Source of the DNA: JAFMDF01 sp965222705
GTDB lineage: Bacteria > Bacteroidota > Bacteroidia > Chitinophagales > Saprospiraceae
Assembly (NCBI GenBank): GCA_965222705.1
Contig: CBDCUO010000023.1
Span: 124,001-188,000 of the forward strand
Length of the DNA stretch: 64,000 nt
Direction: 5' to 3'
This document shows, piece after piece, positions 59,453 to 64,000 of this stretch. Positions within the stretch are counted from its first letter, which is position 1. The number at the start of each line of letters is the position of its first letter. A program made the translations under genes and the position numbers. The notes below the pieces were generated by a model. The model saw only the letters and a list, made by a program, of their open reading frames with translations, was not told where the DNA came from and searched no databases.

Positions 59453-60781
59453 ATGAATATTACCCTCGGCTCAAAAGAATATTTCCCTTTTATTAAAACA
59501 GTCCCTTTTGAGGGGAAAGCGTCTAGAAACCCATTGGCTTTTCGCTATTATGATGAAAACCAGGTAGTTGCAGGCAAAACTATGAAGGATCACTTTCGTT
59601 TTGCAGTGGCTTATTGGCACGCTTTTAATAATGCTGGAGATGACCCTTTTGGTCCAGGGCCTCGTCCAATGCCTTGGATGACGGCGGCGGATCCAGTACA
59701 AACAGCACAGGATAAAATGGATGCTGCCTTTGAGTTTATTAGCAAAATGGGGATTCCTTTTTACTGTTTTCACGATGTGGACCTGGTGGATGAAGGGGAT
59801 ACGATTAAAGAAACAGAAAAGCGGCTACAAAAGCTAGTAGATTATGCCAAACTAAAGCAGGAAGCCTCTGGCGTACGGTTGCTTTGGGGAACGGCGAACC
59901 TATTTTCGCACCCTAGATATATGAATGGCGCGGCGACTAATCCCGATTTCCAGGTGGTTGCCTATGCTGCTGCGCAAGTCAAAAATGCGATAGATGCAAC
60001 GATCACACTAGGAGGGGAAAACTATGTTTTTTGGGGTGGTCGAGAAGGCTATATGTCTTTGCTTAATACAGACATGAAACGAGAAATAGAACACTTAGCC
60101 CGCTTTCTAACAATGGCAAGAGATTATGGTCGAAAAAATGGCTTCACAGGGGTTTTTCTGATCGAACCCAAACCAATGGAGCCGTCCAAGCACCAATATG
60201 ATTTTGACTGTGCGACGGTACTTAATTTTCTGAGGCAATATGATTTGTTAGGTGATTTTCAAATTAATATCGAAGTGAATCATGCTACGCTGGCCAGTCA
60301 TACCTTTCAGCACGAATTGCAAGTGGCGGCAGACGCAGGTGCATTGGGGAGCATAGATGCCAATCGGGGCGACTATCAAAATGGCTGGGATACCGACCAA
60401 TTTCCTGTAAATCTATATGAACTGGTACAAGCCATGCTGGTCTTTTTGGAGGCAGGTGGATTAAAAACGGGAGGGGTTAATTTTGATGCTAAGTTGCGAC
60501 GAAACTCTACTGATTTAGAAGATTTATTTATTGCCCATATCGGCGGTATGGATGCTTTTGCCAGAGCTTTACTGGTCGCAAATGATATATTAGAAAATTC
60601 TCCTTATCTTAATTTGCGTCAAAACCGATACGCTTCTTTTGATTCGGGATCGGGACGAGAATTTGAACGAGGCTTATTGACTTTGGAGGATTTGCGAAAT
60701 ATTGCTCTAAATGAAGGAGAGCCTGTACAAATTAGCGGCAAGCAGGAATATTATGAAGCGATCATCAATCAATATATTTGA
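59453..60781 (+). CDS. xylA: Xylose isomerase
   Basis: The 442-residue protein is a class II xylose isomerase by its length and N-terminus (KEYFPFIKTVPFEGKASRNPLAFRYYD). The catalytic motif FHDVDLVDEGD has His107 and Asp110; metal-binding acidic residues follow in the FLIEPKPMEPSKHQYDFD block and GGVNFDAKLRRNSTD. It converts D-xylose to D-xylulose in the cytosol with Mg/Mn/Co. It follows xylB with a 12-bp gap, so the order is xylB-xylA. Confidence 0.97.
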   Translation: MNITLGSKEYFPFIKTVPFEGKASRNPLAFRYYDENQVVAGKTMKDHFRFAVAYWHAFNNAGDDPFGPGPRPMPWMTAADPVQTAQDKMDAAFEFISKMGIPFYCFHDVDLVDEGDTIKETEKRLQKLVDYAKLKQEASGVRLLWGTANLFSHPRYMNGAATNPDFQVVAYAAAQVKNAIDATITLGGENYVFWGGREGYMSLLNTDMKREIEHLARFLTMARDYGRKNGFTGVFLIEPKPMEPSKHQYDFDCATVLNFLRQYDLLGDFQINIEVNHATLASHTFQHELQVAADAGALGSIDANRGDYQNGWDTDQFPVNLYELVQAMLVFLEAGGLKTGGVNFDAKLRRNSTDLEDLFIAHIGGMDAFARALLVANDILENSPYLNLRQNRYASFDSGSGREFERGLLTLEDLRNIALNEGEPVQISGKQEYYEAIINQYI

Positions 60782-60787
60782 TAGAAA

Positions 60788-61069
60788 ATGGTATTAGAGC
60801 TTGCCATATTACCAATAATTCCCGAACAAGAAAGGGCTTTTGAAACTGCATTTTAGCAAGCAGTTCCCATTCTCACTTCTATGAAGGGCTATATTAGTCA
60901 TGATTTGAAAAGATGTATTGAAAAGCCCAATCAGTATATCCTATTGGTGCATTGGGCGACCCTGGAGGACCATGAAATTGGCTTTCGACTATCTGCAAAA
61001 TATCGAAAATGGAAACGCCTGCTATACCATTTTTATAAACCATTCCCGCTTGCTGAGCATTATCAATAA
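60788..61069 (+). pseudogene. Antibiotic biosynthesis monooxygenase (ABM)-fold protein, interrupted by in-frame TAG
   Basis: The frame from ATG 60788 reads MVLELAILPIIPEQERAFETAF, then TAG at codon 23 (60854-60856), then QAVPILTSMKGYISHDL... to the stop at 61067-61069, giving a 93-residue ABM-type ferredoxin-like protein if read through. The C-terminal part (LVHWATLEDHEIGFRLSAKYRKWKRLLYHFY) is typical of the family, which includes small cofactor-free oxygenases of mostly unknown function. Restarting at ATG 60881 would give only 62 residues. It starts 7 bp after xylA. Confidence 0.75.
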
Positions 61070-61290
61070 TCCTTTTTCCTAAAAAAAAACAATATTTCCT
61101 ATTTAGCCCTCTACGGCTAAAGCGATTGCTTTTTGTTGTGCCAAAACGGCAGCTTTTTCGAAATCATGCTGACTTTTTGTCTTTCTTCTTTTTATAAAAT
61201 ACTCCTTTTGACTTGTTTTTTGGCTTGGTACATCAATTGAAGCAATGATTAATAGTTTTTTTATTAAAAATCAATTAATTGAAATAAACC

Positions 61291-63909
61291 ATGAATTTAA
61301 ATAATATCACTTTAAAAACGCAAGAGGCATTCCAGCGTGCCCAGCAAATAGCTTTGGAGCAAAACCATCAGTCTATTGAGGTAGGGCATTTGCTGAAGGG
61401 TATTCTTGAAATAGATGAAAATGTTACGCCTTTTATTTTTAAAAAATTGACTATTAACCTGCCTGTTGTTAAAAAATCACTAGATAATATTATTTCCGGC
61501 TATCCTAAAGTGGAAGGAGGCAGCCAATATTTATCCCGTTCAGCTAATGAAGCCGTACAGCGAGCGGGTACATTTCTAAAAGAATTTGGTGATGAATACA
61601 TTGCCTTGGAACACCTCCTTTTGGGAATTATTAAAGTAAAAGACCCCGTATCCCAGTTGTTAAAAGATAATGGACTAACCGAAGCCAATTTAAAGGCAGC
61701 AATCAAGGATTTGCGAAAAGGAGCTAAAGTAACCAGTCACAGTGCAGAAGATACCTATAATGCTTTGAATAAATACGCCGTTAACCTTAATGAAAAAGCC
61801 AAAAATGGCAAACTGGACCCCGTTATTGGCAGGGATGAGGAGATTCGACGCGTACTCCATATTCTTGCCAGACGAACCAAAAATAACCCCTTATTAATTG
61901 GTGCGCCTGGAGTAGGCAAGACGGCAATTGTTGAGGGATTGGCGCATCGAATTATCAATGGCGATATTCCCGATGATTTGGAAGATAAGGAAATCTACGC
62001 GTTGGATATGGGAGCATTGATTGCTGGTGCAAAGTACAAAGGTGAGTTTGAAGAACGACTAAAAGCAGTCATTAAAGAAGTAACAGCAGCAGACGGCAGC
62101 ATTATTCTCTTCATTGACGAAATCCATACACTCGTAGGAGCGGGTGGGGGGCAAGGAGCCATGGATGCAGCCAATATTTTAAAACCTGCATTGGCAAGGG
62201 GGGAGTTGCGATCTATCGGTGCGACTACTTTGGACGAATATCAAAAATATTTTGAAAAAGACAAGGCTTTGGAAAGACGATTTCAAACTGTTTTGGTGGA
62301 CGAACCAGGAGAAGAAGATGCTATTTCCATATTGCGTGGATTGAAAGAACGCTACGAAACACACCATAAAATTAATATTAAAGACGAAGCGATCGTTGCC
62401 TCTGTCCAATTATCGCATCGCTATATCACTGATCGTTTTTTACCAGATAAAGCGATTGATTTAATTGACGAGGCTGCTGCCCGATTGCGTTTGGAAATGA
62501 ATTCTATGCCGGAAGAACTAGATGAAGTGGAAAGAAAAATTCGGCAATTGGAAATCGAGCGAGAAGCCATGAAGCGCGAAAATGATGAAGCGAAAATAGC
62601 CCAACTAAATGAGCAAATCGCTAATCTGGAGGAACAACGCAAACAATTTAAAACTCAATGGGAGAGCGAGCGAGAAGTTGTGCTGGGTATCCAAAAAGCA
62701 AAGGAGAAAATCGAGCAATTGAAGCTGGAAGCAAGACAATTAGAAAGGGCTGGAAACTTTTCTGAAGTCGCGGAAATTCAGTATGGTAAAATTCCGGCCG
62801 CTCAGGCAAAACTGACAAATTATAATGACCAGCTTGCTGATATTCAAGCTAAGGGCAGCAAATTGGTCAAGGAAGAAGTAGCGGCCGAAGACATTGCAGA
62901 AATTGTTGCCAAATGGATAGGTATTCCTGTTACCAAAATGCTGCAAAGCGAGCGAGAAAAGCTATTGAATTTAGAAGCAGAGCTATCGAAAAGAGTAGTG
63001 GGGCAAGCCCCTGCTATCGAAGCCATTGCCGATGCGATTCGTCGAAATCGAACGGGCTTATCCGATGGTAAAAGACCAATCGGGTCTTTTTTATTCTTGG
63101 GTTCAACAGGGGTTGGAAAGACCGAATTGGCGAAGGCTTTGGCAGCGTTCTTGTTTGATGACGAAAACATGATGACTCGTATTGATATGTCTGAATACCA
63201 GGAGCGGCATGCTGTTTCCCGATTGGTGGGCGCGCCTCCGGGTTACGTGGGCTACGACGAAGGTGGACAACTGACTGAAGCGATGCGCAGAAAGCCTTAT
63301 TCGGTGATTTTGTTGGATGAAATCGAAAAAGCACACCCTGATGTCTTTAATATTTTATTACAAGTGTTGGATGATGGACGGCTAACGGATAATAAAGGTC
63401 GAGTCGCCAATTTCAAAAATGCCATTATCATTATGACTTCTAATATGGGAGCGGAAATCATCCAGCAAAACTTTGCCAAGTTGGACGACACTAATCAGGA
63501 AACTATTTTTGAAAAAACAGAAGGGATGGTTTTTGAGGTACTAAAACAATCTCTACGACCAGAGTTTCTGAATCGTATTGACGAAGTGGTGATGTTCCAA
63601 CCATTATCTACTGACCATATCCGCAGTATTGTGGAATTGCAATTGAAAGGTTTGGAAGAAGTCTTATCCGGTCAGGAAATCGAATTAACTGCTACTCCAC
63701 AGGCCATAGATTACATTGCTTCTGCTGGATTTGATCCCCAATTTGGAGCAAGGCCAGTAAAAAGAGTTATTCAGAAAAAAGTATTGAATGCCTTATCCAA
63801 AGCTTTATTAAAGCGGGAAGTGCAACCAAATAGCCAAATTATCCTAGATGCTTTTGATGAGCAGTTGGTTTTTAGAAATCCGAGGGCAGGAGAAAAAGCT
63901 GCTGCTTAA
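61291..63909 (+). CDS. clpB: ATP-dependent chaperone ClpB
   Basis: The 872-residue protein has the ClpB layout: N-terminal Clp repeat domain (about 1-145), first AAA+ domain with Walker A GAPGVGKT (204-211) and IDEIHTLVGAG, the long ClpB-specific coiled-coil middle domain (about 405-525), and a second AAA+ domain with GSTGVGKT (604-611), ILLDEIEKAHPDV and an FNRIDE sensor. The middle domain separates it from ClpA and ClpC. It disaggregates proteins together with DnaK. No heat-shock promoter was recognised in the 220-bp region upstream. Confidence 0.97.
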   Translation: MNLNNITLKTQEAFQRAQQIALEQNHQSIEVGHLLKGILEIDENVTPFIFKKLTINLPVVKKSLDNIISGYPKVEGGSQYLSRSANEAVQRAGTFLKEFGDEYIALEHLLLGIIKVKDPVSQLLKDNGLTEANLKAAIKDLRKGAKVTSHSAEDTYNALNKYAVNLNEKAKNGKLDPVIGRDEEIRRVLHILARRTKNNPLLIGAPGVGKTAIVEGLAHRIINGDIPDDLEDKEIYALDMGALIAGAKYKGEFEERLKAVIKEVTAADGSIILFIDEIHTLVGAGGGQGAMDAANILKPALARGELRSIGATTLDEYQKYFEKDKALERRFQTVLVDEPGEEDAISILRGLKERYETHHKINIKDEAIVASVQLSHRYITDRFLPDKAIDLIDEAAARLRLEMNSMPEELDEVERKIRQLEIEREAMKRENDEAKIAQLNEQIANLEEQRKQFKTQWESEREVVLGIQKAKEKIEQLKLEARQLERAGNFSEVAEIQYGKIPAAQAKLTNYNDQLADIQAKGSKLVKEEVAAEDIAEIVAKWIGIPVTKMLQSEREKLLNLEAELSKRVVGQAPAIEAIADAIRRNRTGLSDGKRPIGSFLFLGSTGVGKTELAKALAAFLFDDENMMTRIDMSEYQERHAVSRLVGAPPGYVGYDEGGQLTEAMRRKPYSVILLDEIEKAHPDVFNILLQVLDDGRLTDNKGRVANFKNAIIIMTSNMGAEIIQQNFAKLDDTNQETIFEKTEGMVFEVLKQSLRPEFLNRIDEVVMFQPLSTDHIRSIVELQLKGLEEVLSGQEIELTATPQAIDYIASAGFDPQFGARPVKRVIQKKVLNALSKALLKREVQPNSQIILDAFDEQLVFRNPRAGEKAAA

Positions 63910-63915
63910 AACAAT

Positions 63916-63955
63916 AAAGACACCGCAACGAACTTTAGTCTGCTGCGGTGTCTTT
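63916..63955 (+). terminator. clpB terminator hairpin
   Basis: AAAGACACCGCA (63916-63927) pairs perfectly with TGCGGTGTCTTT (63944-63955) across a 16-base loop, 6 bases after the clpB stop. The T-rich 3' arm supports an intrinsic terminator. Confidence 0.85.
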
Positions 63956-64000
63956 CAACTATAAAGTTCCTGATACTTTCTGATAATGAGGGCTGGCTTT

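Noticed and set aside
60854..60856. TAG read as pyrrolysine or suppressed stop
   Set aside because: No pylT/pylS signs and a simple nonsense mutation or base error is sufficient.

Overview
The window looks like chromosome of a Bacteroidota bacterium, most probably the Saprospiraceae (Lewinella / Haliscomenobacter-like) side. Evidence seen: a SusC/SusD pair, at least five secreted proteins with type IX secretion (T9SS) C-terminal domains, promoters of the Bacteroidota TTTG-N19/20-TAnnTTTG type (in front of the rRNA operon and of a giant protease gene), low GC, and a Bacteroidota-like 16S rRNA.

Layout. 1-2473 (-): 3' truncated acetyl-xylan-esterase-like protein with HYR and C-type-lectin domains. 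2902-4845 (+): TMTC-like membrane/TPR protein. 4837-6123 (-): hisD. 6266-23346 (-): a large polysaccharide utilisation locus (PUL): SGBP-like PKD lipoprotein, three GH26-like hydrolases, SusC, SusD, a Gfo/Idh dehydrogenase, a PhyH dioxygenase, a GH2/GH5-like lipoprotein, an MFS sugar symporter and a GH43 beta-xylosidase-like enzyme. It is headed by a divergent membrane-spanning propeller/LuxR regulator (23589-26453, +). The GH43, the esterase, the symporter and xylB-xylA at 57.9-60.8 kb all point to a xylose-containing glycan (inference); the extracellular enzymes would release xylo-oligomers, SusCD import them, GH43 finish them, and XylA/XylB feed xylose to the pentose phosphate pathway.

26.5-48.9 kb is a mixed region: two gene stumps facing each other, a 1540-aa T9SS metalloprotease, a methyltransferase flanked by 279-bp direct repeats, a two-subunit molybdenum hydroxylase, an SDR, a VCBS-repeat protein, a PhoD-like phosphatase, an RND/MMPL exporter, an M43 metalloprotease, a metallophosphatase and a haem peroxidase. 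49.1-54.6 kb is a complete rRNA operon (16S, tRNA-Ile, tRNA-Ala, 23S, 5S). After it come a BatE-like gene, a DUF4340 gene, a glucosaminidase-fold gene flanked by MITE-like repeats, xylB-xylA, a broken small monooxygenase-fold gene and clpB.

Two features run through the whole window. First, four genes (PhyH, Gfo/Idh, susD, batE-like) are split by single-base indels in homopolymers and each becomes a full-length family member when repaired; one more has an in-frame stop. Second, intergenic regions are rich in hairpins and short TIR-bearing repeats, at nearly every PUL gene junction and as paired direct repeats around two single genes.
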